In this document: positions 43,201-53,789 of the stretch, piece after piece
How positions within the stretch are numbered: position 1 is the first letter of the stretch
Layout of the letters: the number at the start of each line of letters is the position of its first letter
Assembly: GCA_963971225.1 (NCBI GenBank)
Contig: OZ020270.1
Coordinates: 15,239,817 to 15,303,816 of the forward strand
Reading direction: 5' to 3'
From: Melieria omissa
Taxonomy: Eukaryota; Arthropoda; Insecta; Diptera; Ulidiidae
Length of the DNA: 64,000 bases
Notes under the pieces: model-generated
The model's input: the letters and a program-made list of their open reading frames with translations, nothing else
Database searches by the model: none
Told to the model about the DNA's origin: nothing
Made by a program: the position numbers and the translations under genes

Positions 43201-43837
43201 TTCCGTTTCCCATCGACCTGGCGCCCGTATGGGTCATGTGGATGGTCTTAGCCGGTGCCATATTGTTTCTGTCATTGGTTCCGAAGATATTGATTTCCAA
43301 GTGAGGGCCGTACAAAACCGCGACCCAGTTATCTCTAAATTGAAGGTTAGTTTGAGTGAAGGTGAGTCAAAATCGTATGCTATGCATTACCGACAGGACC
43401 GAAAGGGGGATCTATTCCTCTATGTGCCCGGTGAGCTTGAGGAGAATGTGGTGCGGCATACTCATGAAAAGATTGGCCATCTCGGTGTTACGAAGTCTAT
43501 GGACCAGCTTAAATTACATTACTGGTTCCCTGACATGCAACCGAAAGTTGAAAGATGTATCCGCAATTGCATTAAGTGCATTCTGTATTCCGCCCCGACT
43601 CGTACTAACGAGCACAATTTATATAATATCCCGAAGCAGCCCGTTCCATTCCACACGATCCATATTGACCACTTCGGTCCCCTGCCGTCACTTCAGTCCA
43701 AACGAAAGCATATTCTGCTGGTCGTCGATGCCTTTACTAAATATGTAAAATTGTATCCGGTCGTACGACAAGTACGCGTGAAGTATGCATTTCGCTCAGT
43801 AAGTATTTTGAGTATTATAGTCGCCCTTCGCGAATAG
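40205..43837 (+). pseudogene. gypsy gag-pol polyprotein, 1210 codons then frameshift
   Basis: ATG 40205 opens one frame through gag (capsid-like residues 95-260), two zinc knuckles (CFNCSGYGHFSSEC and CFRCGNLGHQQADC, residues about 271-305) and a protease (LLDTGSPVSFI, about 370). RT follows (CVDYRALNKLTIRDNFPIPL, VVYFDDIVIAS at about 753), then RNase H (LHCDASAKGFGAVLLQ) and the start of integrase (HEKIGHLGVTKSM, CIRNCIKC, HIDHFGPL). The word VTGCNSL in RNase H has Gly where family members usually have Asp. A frame change near 43760 ends the frame in a spurious tail at 43837. Gag and pol share one frame, unlike the neighbouring elements. Confidence 0.88.
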
Positions 43838-44576
43838 TGAGTGACCAGGGAACATGTTTTACGTCTCTCGAGTTTACATCTTACCTTTCGGATAAAAATA
43901 TCGAGCACGTAAAGGTTGCGGTTGCGTCCCCGCAGGCAAATGGTCAAGTTGAGAGAGTGAATCGGACGCTTAAAGCGATTCTGGCCAAATTGAGCGAGCC
44001 GCTGGCTCATTCCGATTGGGTGCGCCAGCTAGCGCATGTTGAGTACGCACTGAACAATACGGTTCACCGGTCAATTAAAACGGCCCCTAGCAAACTTCTC
44101 TTTGGCGTTTTGCAGAGGGGGTGTGAAGTGGATCGGCTTACCGAATTCTTGGATGAGAAAGATGTGAACTCCGTCGGAAGAGATCTAGAGGTTGTGCGAG
44201 ATCAGGCCGCTGTTGCCATTCAGGAGAGTCAAGATTACAACTTAAAGCGCTTCCATGAGCATAGTCGACCGCCCAGGGTTTTTGACGTGGGAGACTTTGT
44301 CGTTATTCGAAAAAATGATACGACCATTGGCACCAAGTTGGCAAGAAGTTTATTCCGAAGTTTAAGGGTCCATATGTGGTAATCAAGAAGCTGCCTCATG
44401 ACCGCTATGTCGTAGGCGACATCGATGATTGCCCCATTACCCAACTCCCCTATCAAGGCATCCTTGAAGCCAACCATATTCGCAAGTGGGTTGAGCCTCC
44501 AAGTAACGAAGTAATTGAGTCGCTTCCGCAACACCTCATTGAAACTAATTTACATCTTCAGCCTTCAGCACCCTAG
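43800..44576 (+). pseudogene. gypsy integrase continuation in two further frames
   Basis: 43837-44382 begins SDQGTCFTSLEFTSYL (second catalytic Asp) and has the Glu in ANGQVERVNRTLKAIL, then the C-terminal domain start (FDVGDFVVIRKND). After another frame change near 44345 the frame 44376-44576 supplies the end (VVGDIDDCPITQLPYQGILE). Two indels therefore separate this copy from a functional polyprotein. Confidence 0.85.
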
Positions 44577-44722
44577 TTTTAATGACCAGTTGTTCAACCA
44601 TTGTAAATTAAGTTCCTTTTGATTGTATTGTATGTAGTAGGATGTAAGCTCACTTATGTAGTATGTAAGCTCACTTATGTATATCGATTGATCGGGCCGA
44701 TCAAAGTGTCAGAACGGCCGAC
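44577..44722 (+). other. gypsy 3' untranslated region with 17-bp duplication
   Basis: GTAAGCTCACTTATGTA occurs twice in tandem (44643-44659, 44664-44680). The same duplication is present in the copy at 56480-56525. Confidence 0.8.
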
Positions 44723-45031
44723 TGTAGTATTTAATGGTACGGTGGCATCACCCGAGCAGTGGCACTGTTCAGTGTGCATTGGCAACACTCGAGCGATGGC
44801 ACTACTCGCGGCATGATGGCTGACGTTGCCGCCAAAAGCCAAAGTAGCAAGTGAAAAACGCGCGAAAGACACAGGGAGACGAATAAGTGACAGCGAACGA
44901 GACGGACGTGCCGAGCAGAGTCGGCAAGACACCAGTTACCTCATATATGGTTTCTTTCCAATCCTTTGTATTACACACTTCTATTAAATAAAGCAAGTAA
45001 GCTGAAAGTTACAAAAAATAAGCTTACTACA
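44723..45031 (+). repeat. gypsy 3' LTR (309 bp)
   Basis: Runs TGTAGTATTTAATGG to AAGCTTACTACA; an AATAAAGC polyadenylation signal lies at 44990-44997. Near-identical copies at 23895-24203 and 56133-56440. Confidence 0.93.
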
Positions 45032-45035
45032 AACC

Positions 45036-45470
45036 AAACACTTTAATTGTTGCAAACCCAAAACCAGAAGAAATTCCGAATCAAAATTGTGAAAATGTTC
45101 CAATAAAACTACAGAAGCACTTAATTGTAATTTTTAAAGATTGTTACATTAAAATAGAAAACAAAGAATTTAAAGCATCCCAAGAGGAACCGCTAAAAAT
45201 ATTACACATACAAGATAAAAACATTATTACCCACGACTATGAACTTAAAAAAATTAAGAAAAACGTAGAAGCTAAGAATGAAAAAACAACTATATGTCTA
45301 TTACTACAGATATAATTATATTTATCATAATAATTATAATTCTTTACATTTCCTTCAGAAAAAAAATAAAATATTTTCAAAATTGTCCTTTATTAAAGAC
45401 AATTCTTCCGCAGGGAGGAGTAACGATAACCCACCAACGGCTATCTTTTAACCATAACTCAGAAACCTGA
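45036..45470 (+). pseudogene. errantivirus env, C-terminal part
   Basis: Sequence after the gypsy insertion continues the env gene. A hydrophobic anchor (DIIIFIIIIIILYISF, 45311-45358) is followed by a short basic tail that reads into the 3' LTR and stops at TGA 45468-45470. A polypurine tract (CGCAGGGAGG) precedes the LTR. With the frame break at 39700 and the 5-kb insertion the gene is dead. Confidence 0.75.
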
Positions 45471-46168
45471 CTCCTCAAACACAATCGATCTGTTCCTTCA
45501 ATCCTTATCACAACCTATAAAATCCCATATGTAAACAAATCCCAACAGCCGATAACTCTCCAGTCGTTTTCTTCCACTTGAATATCCATAAACCCTTATC
45601 GCAACATACAGCATCACAAACGCAAACAAATCCTAAGTGGCTTCCTGCCTTTTCATAAACATACAATATATATTGTTACGAATACTACGTCTAGTGGGCT
45701 GCCAATTCAAAACCAACAGTCACTTTATTATTCACAGTTTCACACTTTACTGTTCGTACACTCAAGTATTTGCTTAATTACTCCGTGTGGCAACTTTACT
45801 TGTCAAAACCAGACTGACTCGCTGCGCCGCACACGGCTGCCTTTTATACCTGTCGGGCCATCGCGCGGACCGTTCTCGCGCATTCCAGAGTGGAGTAAAG
45901 GTTTCCATGATGATCGCGGCCGTCGTTGCCACATTGAATTATAGCACGGCGCGAAGCGGCAGGGTTGCTTTGCACAGCGACAGACTGTCTTATCGTTACA
46001 ATATTTAAACATACAATATGCATATCGCAACAAACCGAGGTTTCATTGTAAACTCTGTGCGTTGCAATATTTAGTCTTAAGTTGGAATTTAATAAAGAAC
46101 ATTCCTATAACACAGAACTCCTCGTTTAATTTACAACGAGCGAATCAATTCAAATTGATTCTATAACT
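45419..46168 (+). repeat. errantivirus 3' LTR, enlarged by a solo LTR
   Basis: Matches 33450-33868 with about three mismatches, plus the insertion at 45674-46000. It ends CTATAACT followed by AGTT. Confidence 0.92.
45674..46000 (-). mobile_element. solo LTR (327 bp) of another gypsy-group element
   Basis: Starts TGTTACGAATACTACG and ends TTATCGTTACA, with ATAT duplicated at 45670-45673 and 46001-46004. No internal region. The strand is not certain; the ORFs within are fortuitous. Confidence 0.85.
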
Positions 46169-46851
46169 AGTTATGATGACCGTCGAGGAGATCTGGCAAC
46201 TCTGTTATCAAGTGCACCAACATTTTTCTGCGGTCCGCGAGTTTTTTGGAAATTTTTCAATTTTCCTAGTGAATTCTCGTTTGAAAAAGTTTTTCGAAAC
46301 TTTTGATCACTTGTGCGGTTTGTGTGGAATTTCGCCGTGTGTGTTTTCCAGCAGTTGGAACAGGTTTTTAGCAAAAATCTTCGTTTAAAGCTCGTAAGCA
46401 GCAGCTTCCGCGGGTGTTTTGTTGTTGTGCAGCTGGCGACCTGCTGATTTCGCGGTGCGCATTGTTTTTTCGCCTGGGCACTGCTCCTGCGCTACGGTCT
46501 GATCTGTGCTGTGAGGTTGCGCGCGTCGTGGCAGTGTGTGTGGTTGGAACTTCTTGAGAAGTCGGCAAAACTGCAGGCCTTGATCTCTGGTGATCCACGG
46601 GCCTCGCCACCACCTTTTTTCCGACGGTTTCAGTTGCAGTTTCCCGCTCACTACCTACAGCGCCATCTAGTTGTCTGGCCTCAGTCTTTTCGACCAGCTC
46701 GACAAGCAACAAACACCGCCATCTAGTGCCAAGTAGGAGGTTTTATACGTTTCCTCATTTTCAGCATACGCGGTGATGCCACATTCTTTATTCTGCAATC
46801 CCACGATTTACAATAATAAATGTAATTCCGATTTCACTTCCAGGTAGCCTT

Positions 46852-48237
46852 ATGTCCACCTACAAGCCGGGCGATAATCGCGAGCCTGAGGAAATCCGCA
46901 GGCAATGTGCTTCTTCTGCCGAGATACTGCAGCCAAGCACCAGATCATCGCATACGGATGAACGGAAGAGTAGGGTGGTCCTTAGCCGACAGGAGCGGTT
47001 CACTTCTTCTGACTCCGAGCTGTCTGATGCCGGGCCTATGCTAGCGGGGCTTGGCCTCTATTCCACGGATGACGAGGATGTGGCCGTGCTATCCCGTGCT
47101 GGGAACTCGGCCCCGACGGCGGATCCCGGTAGTGGGGCAGCTCGGTCAGAGATCAAACCGTCAACCTCAACGGTGGATGGTGGGGACCAGGAGCGTGAAC
47201 TGGAGCGTAAGCGCAGAACGGGATACAAAGCCTCAGTACGCTTTTTGAAGAAACTGAGTGCACGTGACCCAGCCTCGCTATCGCAGAAGGAGAAAAGGCT
47301 GCGAAAGAAGCACACCTACTACGTACGTAGGTACGAGCTCGGTGCCACTCTTAACGCTGCTGCAGTACAGGCACAGCCGTCGAAAGCCTCCGAAGAGGCG
47401 AAGACTTCGTCTGAAAGGACGAAATCTGCGGCGGCCCGGCCCTCGGGCAGCGTTAGCAACCAGCCAAAGGCGGGTATTTTTAACACGCGACCGCCCACTT
47501 CGAAGGACGCCACAACCGACAACGGAACGTCAGCCGGCATGTCGAACAAGCGCCAGCGGTCTGGTGACACGGTGCCAGCAACATCGACAAAACGTCTCAG
47601 ACCATCTGCTAGTTTGACCTCGGCTCCCGAACTCCAGATCGCCGTTATTGACCGTCAGCACCCGGAAGGAAAGATGACGACCGATAACTGGCTCATTCTG
47701 GAGGAGAAGATCATTCGGGCTCTGCTGAGCGCTATGAGACAGGCCACAAGCGATCCAGCTATCGGCATGTTTGACGGCGCTCGGTGGATCAGGGGTACGA
47801 AGGTCATTGGCTGTGGCAACAGCCAGGCCCGAGAATTCCTGACTGAGTGTATTCGAGGACAGGGGGAACTGTGGCCGGGAGCCAGGTTGGATGTCGTGTC
47901 CTTGAAGGACATCCCTGTTAGGACGATTGGCAGGATATGGATTCCTCCTCCAATTATAGAGGACAAGGACATACTTGACCTGCTGAAACGTCAAAACTCG
48001 GACCTGAAGACGAGCGATTGGGTTATCACCCGAGGCCGTGCCAGGGACAAAGGCGCTGGAAAGGATCTCTGGGTAAAAGTTGGTCCAGAGTCCCTCCAGC
48101 TTCTGCGTCAGCGGGACGGTGTGGTTCGATTCGGGGTAGGACAGCTCAGAAAGTTCCTGCCCCCCCCCCCCCCGAATAACAACAGCGGTGAAGCCTCGAC
48201 AGCTAAGGGTGGTGCAGATAAACCTGCATCACTCTAA
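46852..48237 (+). CDS. LINE ORF1 protein (DUF4780-like)
   Basis: An open 461-residue frame starts MSTYKPGDNREPEEIRRQC. Residues 1-260 are Ser/Thr/Ala-rich and basic, probably disordered. Residues about 262-435 (AVIDRQHPEGKMTTDNW, GMFDGARWIRGTKVIGCG, RIWIPPP) resemble the DUF4780 domain found in ORF1 of related insect LINEs, presumed to bind element RNA. The end contains a proline run encoded by 14 consecutive C (about 48161-48174). It overlaps ORF2 by 50 bp in another frame. It appears uninterrupted. Confidence 0.75.
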   Translation: MSTYKPGDNREPEEIRRQCASSAEILQPSTRSSHTDERKSRVVLSRQERFTSSDSELSDAGPMLAGLGLYSTDDEDVAVLSRAGNSAPTADPGSGAARSEIKPSTSTVDGGDQERELERKRRTGYKASVRFLKKLSARDPASLSQKEKRLRKKHTYYVRRYELGATLNAAAVQAQPSKASEEAKTSSERTKSAAARPSGSVSNQPKAGIFNTRPPTSKDATTDNGTSAGMSNKRQRSGDTVPATSTKRLRPSASLTSAPELQIAVIDRQHPEGKMTTDNWLILEEKIIRALLSAMRQATSDPAIGMFDGARWIRGTKVIGCGNSQAREFLTECIRGQGELWPGARLDVVSLKDIPVRTIGRIWIPPPIIEDKDILDLLKRQNSDLKTSDWVITRGRARDKGAGKDLWVKVGPESLQLLRQRDGVVRFGVGQLRKFLPPPPPNNNSGEASTAKGGADKPASL

Positions 48238-51200
48238 GGCCGCCAGCGAGGACCTGCTGGTTTTCATGGCAGAGAAGAACGTGGATCTGGCCCTAATCCA
48301 GGAACCTTGGCTTAGTAAAGGTAGGGTTCATGGTCTAGGGTCTAGATCCTATACTCTTCTCGTGCCGCCGAGCGAAGGTAAGGTGAGAACATGTATTTTG
48401 GCCAACAAGTCGATAAACGTTTTTCTCTCACCTCAGGATTGCGACGGAGACCTCACAGTGGCGTTGTGTGAACGTGTGGGAAACTCACACTTTCTCATAG
48501 CAGCCGCATATATGCCATACGAGCAAGACGACCCGCCACCTCCGGCCTTCAGACGCCTCATCAACAGAGCCAGGGCGACCGGGCTGGGGGTCATTATGGG
48601 ATGTGACGCTAATGCCCATCATACTGTCTGGGGCAGCACAGACATCAACAAAAGGGGTGAGTCTCTTTTTGAGTACATTTTATCTACTGGACTTATTATA
48701 AGTAACAGAGGGAATCACCCAACGTTCATTAATAAGACCAGGGAACAGGTCATTGACTTAACGCTTGTCTCAGATTCAGACTCTTTAAGGGTGTCGAACT
48801 GGCACGTATCCTCGGAGTGTTCCTTTTCCGATCACTACAGGATACTGTTCCAGATCGACTTCGAAAGGCACAGGCCAACACCTTGTAGAAACCCCAGGAA
48901 AGCAGACTGGACCGCCTTCCACTCGTGGACCAATCGACTTATACCTTCACCAACATGGAAGGAACTCTTCGATACAGCCCGAGTGGAGGAGATAACCAGG
49001 CAGCTTTCAGGAGCCCTTAACGAGGCTTTCATCAAATCGTGTCCCCTTAGTAGACCCTCTAGAGCACGTGCTTCCGCATGGTGGTCTTCAGGGCTCAAAC
49101 AGTTACGGACCGAAACAAGAAAGCTTTTTAATAGGGCCAAAAGAAGTAGGAGTATAGGCGACTGGGACGCATATCGTCGCAGTTTCAACGAGTACAAAAG
49201 GGAGATTAAAAAAGCGAAAAGGGACTCTTGGGAGAGTTTTTGTGAAGAAGTGTCTAACGTGGGCGAGGCTGCCAGGCTTCGGAAGGTTCTTGCCAAGGAG
49301 GCGAGTACACCGGGCCTCCTAGCCGGACCAGATGGCACCTTTACAAGCAACAGCAAGGAGTCTCTCGAGCTGCTCATGAGCACACACTTCCCGTGCTGCA
49401 TGGATGCGGATAGCACCATTCCGATGGATACCTATCCCTCTAGTCCGGAGGCTGAGGGGCTCATCAGCAGCATAATTACGGAAGAAAAGATAGCTTGGGC
49501 GATAGACTCATTCAAACCCTACAAAGCAGCGGGACCGGATGGTATCTATCCTATCATGCTGCAGAAGGCAAAGGACTTGGTGATTCCTTGGCTAGAAGGA
49601 ATTTTCAAGGGGTGCTTAGCCTTGAGCTACATCCCGGAGGAGTGGAGGGAGGTTCGAGTGGTGTTTATTCCTAAAGTCGGGAAGCCAAATCACTCAACCC
49701 CCAAGGACTACAGGCCGATTAGTCTATCATCGTTTCTTTTAAAAACCCTAGAACGACTAATCGACCTTTACATCAGAAGTATGCTAAACAAGCAAAACTG
49801 CTGCAGGGCACAACACGCCTACTGCAAGGGTAGGTCGGTGGACACAGCGCTACACGAAGTAGTCGGCACCGTGGAGAAAGCTCTCGCGCATAAGGAGTAC
49901 GCCCTTGCGGCGTTTCTGGACGTGGAGGGAGCATTTAACAACGTCAATATTGAATCCATTTACACTGCTTTGGCGTACACGGGTTCAATTGGCAAGGTAA
50001 ACCTGTGGATAAAAAACATGCTGATGTGCAGGGTTATCAGTTCAACCCTTGGCAACACATCTGCTAGGAAACGTGTGACCAGAGGCACACCGCAGGTGGG
50101 AGTTATCTCACCCCTGCTTTGGAATCTGGTCATTAATCAAACACTCTTGCGGATGAGATCCAAGGGCATTCGAATTACAGCCTATGCGGACGACGTGGTT
50201 ATAAAGGGTGATCCAACTAGAGGTACTTTTTCAATAACCGTTTTTTGACAGATCACGCGTGAGTCGTGTCAAGCTGTCATATTATTTTTGTTCAGTATTG
50301 TTTGGCATTTCATCATGGAAAGACTTACGCCTGAAAAACGTTTACAAATCGTTCATCGGTCCATATTTCTTCAAAAATGATGCCGGTGAGAACAGCTAAT
50401 TTCACGTAATGGGCCGGTCGATTGGCCACCAAGATCGTGTGATATCACACCGTTAGACTTTTTTCTGTGGGGATAAGTAAAGTCTTAAGTCTATACGGAT
50501 AAACCCGCTTCGATTCAGGCCTTGGAGCAAAACATCACGCGTGTCATTCGCCAGTTACCAGTCGAAATGCTCGAACGAGTCATCGAAAATTGGACTCAAC
50601 GGATGGACCATCTGAGACGTAGCCGCGGCCAACATTTGAAAGAGATAATCTTCAAAAAATAAATGCCAAAGAATGTTCTTTCGAATGATAATAAACATTC
50701 CCCGTTAAATTTGAATTTTCTGTGTTTTTTTCTTTAAAAAAGTAGGGAACCTCGAAATGGATCACGCTTTACTAACAACAGGAAAATTTCTTCCGATAGT
50801 TAGCGAACTCATGGAGTCGGCGTGAGTTTAGGAGGTGGGCAGTTGAAAACGGGCTAGAAGTCAATGCTTCAAAGACCGAACTCGTACTATTCACCAGAAG
50901 ATACAAGGTTCCATGCTTTACCACACCTAAAATGAACGGAAAAGCTCTAAACCTCTCCAAGGACGCAAAATTCGTAGGGGTTGTCCTTGACTCTAAATTA
51001 TCCTGGAAAAGGAACTTGGAGGTCAGAGCGGAAAAAGCGAGAATTGCCCTTTACTCCTGCAAGAGGATGTTCGGCAAAAAATGGGGACTACAACCGCACA
51101 TCATACACTGGATGTATACGGCGATAGTAAGACCCATACTGTGCTACGGTGTCTTGGTTTGGTGGGAGGCTGTAGACAAGAAGTCCCACCTCGGCATTCT

Positions 51201-52376
51201 AACCAGGGTACAAAGACTTGTCTGTCTGGGGATAACTGGATGCATGAAATCAACACCCCAGGCGGGACTCGAAATTATGCTGAACTTATTACCACTGGAT
51301 ACGTTCATTACGTGCACGGCTGCGAGAACTGCTCTCAGGCTTTGTGCTGGGGGCTGTTTCAAGCCACACATGACGGGTCATGCCTCAATACTACCACGGG
51401 TAGGTCAGGGGCACCCGAACTTTGAATGTGACTACATGGTACCGACTCTTTGCTTCAATAACACTTATCGAACTCACTTTCCAACGCGGGAGGATTGGGA
51501 TACTAACACTACCGTAGGAGAGTGCGCCATCCCAATTTTTACCGACGGTTCGAAAATGGACTGCGGGACAGGTGCGGGGGTTTTTTCGGATGCACTGTCA
51601 CTAAGCAGGTCATTTAAACTACCTGATCGGTGCAGTGTTTTCCAGGCCGAGGTATACGCCATAAACCAGGCTGCACACATGATCGGAGTACTGGACTTGC
51701 CTCCATCTAACCTAATCATCTGTGTAGACAACCAGGCGGCAATCAAAGCACTGGCCTCTCACACTATAAAATCGAAGACAGTAATGGAATGTCGTAAGTC
51801 TCTGTATGACATAAGCGACCAGGCTGCTGGGTGCCTGGTCACAAAGGCATTTCTGGCAATGAAAGAGCGGATGAACTGGCTCGGAAAGGATCGGAGCTTA
51901 CGGATGCGAGCATGGTGGCAGGAATCTACCCGCCACTTCAAGACTTCTACACTGATCTTGACAGGAGGGCAATCCAGCGCACCAATGATCAATGGAGCGT
52001 TCGGCCTGACTGCAGGATCTCACGCGCGCTGTGGCCGAAACTGGACCAAAAGAGAACTCTACAACTCTTACGGTTCAGTAAATCAACACTTCGTACCCTC
52101 ACGGGGGTCTTAACGGGGCACTGCGCCATCGGCATTTATGCGGAAAGACTCGGTCTGCCCCATCGAGACTACTGTCGCAGCTGCGAAGATGAGGAGGAAA
52201 TTGAATCCGTGCAGCACCTCCTTTGCGAATGCCCTGCGCTTCACAGCATACGCCACCGGTATCTAGGGGGCAGAGTGCTGGGTGATTTGGGGTTGGTTTG
52301 TACCACGCCACTGGAGGATATTGCCGGATTCATTCGACGCTCAGGTTGGTTTCAGCCAGCACCGAATACAGGATGA
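48188..52376 (+). pseudogene. LINE ORF2: endonuclease, reverse transcriptase, RNase H
   Basis: 48188-50248 encodes the apurinic-type endonuclease (LIQEPWLSKG, GCDANAHHTVWGS, SDHYRILFQ), a linker with AWWSSGLKQL and RKLFNRAKRS, and the RT with KDYRPISLSSF, GTPQVGVISPLLW and catalytic AYADDVV (50182). A mariner-like element then interrupts at 50220. After a frame break near 50823 the RT thumb continues (LNLSKDAKFVGVVLDSKLSW), then RNase H (FTDGSKMDCGTGAGVF). Another frame change near 51840 leads to PGHKGISGNERADELA and a zinc motif CRSCEDEEEIESVQHLLCEC. Stop at about 52374. Note GTPQVGV where most LINEs have GxPQGxx. Confidence 0.87.
50220..50753 (+). mobile_element. internally deleted mariner-like element in LINE ORF2
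   Basis: The left end GAGGTACTTTTTCAATAACC and the right end, inward, GAGGTTCCCTACTTTTTTAA align with a 4-base offset. TA precedes at 50218-50219. Inside, MERLTPEKRLQIV (start of a transposase) at 50314 is fused to its tail (LEQNITRVIRQLPVEMLERV, then a stop near 50661), with the catalytic core deleted. About 534 bp. Confidence 0.7.
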
Positions 52377-52462
52377 CAGGGGCTTGCCACACTCTCATCG
52401 GGCATCACAATGGGCCTTTGGGGCCTCCGAGTGTACTTGCTGAGAACCAGCAAGCCGCCTGT

Positions 52463-52490
52463 CTTACCTAACCTAACCTAACCTAACCTA
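52463..52490 (+). repeat. LINE 3' tail of CCTAA (TTAGG) repeats
   Basis: The element ends in four CCTAA units plus CCTA, equivalent to TTAGG on the other strand, directly followed by the target duplication. The tail/duplication border is ambiguous by two bases (TA). Confidence 0.85.
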
Positions 52491-52522
52491 TGATGACCGT
52501 CAGTTGAATTGATTGCACTTAC

Positions 52523-52536
52523 TGCAGTGTAATGTA
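52523..52536 (-). pseudogene. end of Harbinger transposase exon 1, with splice donor
   Basis: Fourteen bases left of the mariner continue exon 1 (…RLYITLQ/H) to the donor GTAAGT (minus strand, 52517-52522). The phase (two bases of a codon) fits exon 2 at 33427. The 55-bp intron, 52502-52522 plus 46173-46184 plus 33428-33449, ends TTTGTAG. Confidence 0.7.
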
Positions 52537-53523
52537 ACACTTCATTCAATAATGTGTGTGACTGACACATAGATGGCGGCACTAATACTAAATCAATATT
52601 TTTTTCGAAATTGTGAAGCTTTTGAGGCTTACTGTCAAAATTATATGTCAATCCGACCATTAGTTTACAAGTTACAGTGCTTTAAGTGACACTACTTTTG
52701 AGTTTTCAAAAAAAATGAATTCAAAGCAATTCCGTGTGCTGATTTATCATTGTTTTTTAATGAAAAAAAATACTGTTCAATTGGTTATGAAAAAGGTGTT
52801 TTCGAAATGGGTGCCGCGTTTGCTCACACCGGAGCAAAAACAACAACGAATCGATGATTCAAAGAGCTGTTTGGACATGTTTACGCGCAACAAGTCGGAG
52901 TTTTTGAGTCGGTACATCACAATGGATGAAACATGGATCCACAATTTCACTCCAGAGTCAAATCGGCAGTCTGCTGAGTGGCATGCAACCGGTGAAAGCC
53001 GCCCAAAGCGTCCAAAGGCACAAACATCGGCTGGCAAGGTTATGGCGTCAGTATTTTGGGATGTGCACGGAATAATATTCATCGACTATCTTGAGAAAGG
53101 GAAAACAATCAATAGCGACTATTATATAGCGACTATTATATAAAAAAGTGTTGTTTCACCAAGACAATGCACCGTGTCACAAGTCGATGAAAACGATGGC
53201 AAAAATTGCATGAATTGGGCTTCGAATTGCTTCCTCATCCCCCGTATTCTCCAGATCTGGCCCCCAGCGACTACTGGCTCTTCGCAGACCTCAAAAAGAT
53301 GCTCCGTGGTAAGAGATTTGGCTCAAATGATGAAGTAATCGTCGAAACTAACGCCTATTTTGAAGGCAAAGAAAAATCGTTCTACAAAGGCGGTATCGAA
53401 AGATTGGAAAAGCGTTGGAATGTTGTATCTCCCTAAAAGGGAACTATGTTGATGAATAAAAACGAATTTTGGCAAAAAAATGTGTTTTAATTAGTTAGTC
53501 ACACACATTATTGAACGAAGTGT
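52537..53523 (+). mobile_element. mariner element in Harbinger transposase exon 1
   Basis: The termini ACACTTCATTCAATAATGTG and its near-complement (ending 53523) are flanked by TA at 52535-52536 and 53524-53525. It is shorter than full-length mariners owing to a deletion in the N-terminal region. Confidence 0.9.
52715..53436 (+). pseudogene. mariner transposase pseudogene
   Basis: MNSKQFRVLIYHCFLMKKNT (N-terminus) is joined by a deletion to VPRLLTPEQKQQRID. It then carries TMDETWIHNFTPES (first Asp), and after frame changes near 53143 and 53210 HQDNAPCHKS (second Asp) and YSPDLAPSDYWLFADLKK (third Asp). It ends at about 53434. The family differs from the mariner at 4963-5907. Non-functional. 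Confidence 0.85.
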
Positions 53524-53525
53524 TA

Positions 53526-53789
53526 TAATCTCTGCTCAGGCTCGATAGGCTTTCTGCGTGAATGCTTTTGTAACCACGACTCGATTAAGTTAAGCAATGT
53601 TTTGAACTGCTCGTTCGACATCCTGGTAGTTTTGAAGAAAATTTCCGGATCTTTCGTTATGAGCAAATTAACCTCCGTATTATAAAAACCGTACCTTTCG
53701 CGACTTTTAAAAATTTCTCGATTCCCGCGGCGGGAATGGCTATTTGCCACAAGTGTATGCAAGGAAATTATATCTTCAATTTCATCCAT
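53526..53789 (-). pseudogene. Harbinger transposase exon 1
   Basis: The minus strand from ATG 53789 reads MDEIEDIISLHTLVANSHSR, then FFKTTRMSNEQFKTLLNLIE and RKPIEPEQRL. This is the N-terminal helix-turn-helix-like region of PIF/Harbinger nucleases (compare the family pattern FRMS...F..LL...I and RKPI..E.RL). The exon is cut by the mariner at 53523 and resumes at 52536. It starts 190 bp inside the right terminus of the element and is transcribed towards ORF1. Confidence 0.8.

Larger units (their letters stand above)
39968..45031 (+). mobile_element. gypsy-type LTR retrotransposon with collapsed 5' LTR
   Basis: AACC is duplicated at 39964-39967 and 45032-45035. The 3' LTR is complete (44723-45031, 309 bp), but only the first 53 bp of the 5' LTR remain, joined directly to a 50-bp tandem array. 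A single gag-pol frame follows from 40205. Related copies are the solo LTR at 23895-24203 and the 3' fragment at 56133-56814. It sits inside the env of the errantivirus. Confidence 0.9.
33450..46168 (+). mobile_element. 17.6/297-like errantivirus, interrupted
   Basis: LTRs at 33450-33868 and 45419-46168 (the latter enlarged by a solo LTR) begin AGTAACGATAACCC and end TTCTATAACT. AGTT is duplicated at 33446-33449 and 46169-46172. The primer-binding site TGGCGCAGTCGGT overlaps the 5' LTR end, as in 17.6 and 297 (tRNA-Ser primer). gag, pol and env follow on the plus strand; pol is split by a Helitron and env by a gypsy element. The LTR copies differ at only a few positions, so the insertion is young although all three genes are broken. 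Confidence 0.9.
46185..52488 (+). mobile_element. LINE (LOA/R1-like clade), apparently full length
   Basis: A 13-bp duplication TATGATGACCGTC lies at 46172-46184 and 52489-52501. ORF1 and ORF2 overlap. ORF2 has endonuclease, RT, RNase H and a C-terminal zinc motif, the order seen in I/R1/LOA-type elements. The 3' end is not poly(A) but CCTAA repeats. A mariner-like insertion (50220-50753) and frameshifts break ORF2. Confidence 0.88.

Noticed and set aside
45787..46033. ORFs at the 3' LTR of the errantivirus
   Set aside because: They lie in the solo LTR 45674-46000, bounded by ATAT duplications.
52463..52490. True telomere or subtelomere junction
   Set aside because: Only four to five CCTAA units, placed between a LINE 3' end and its target duplication inside other elements.
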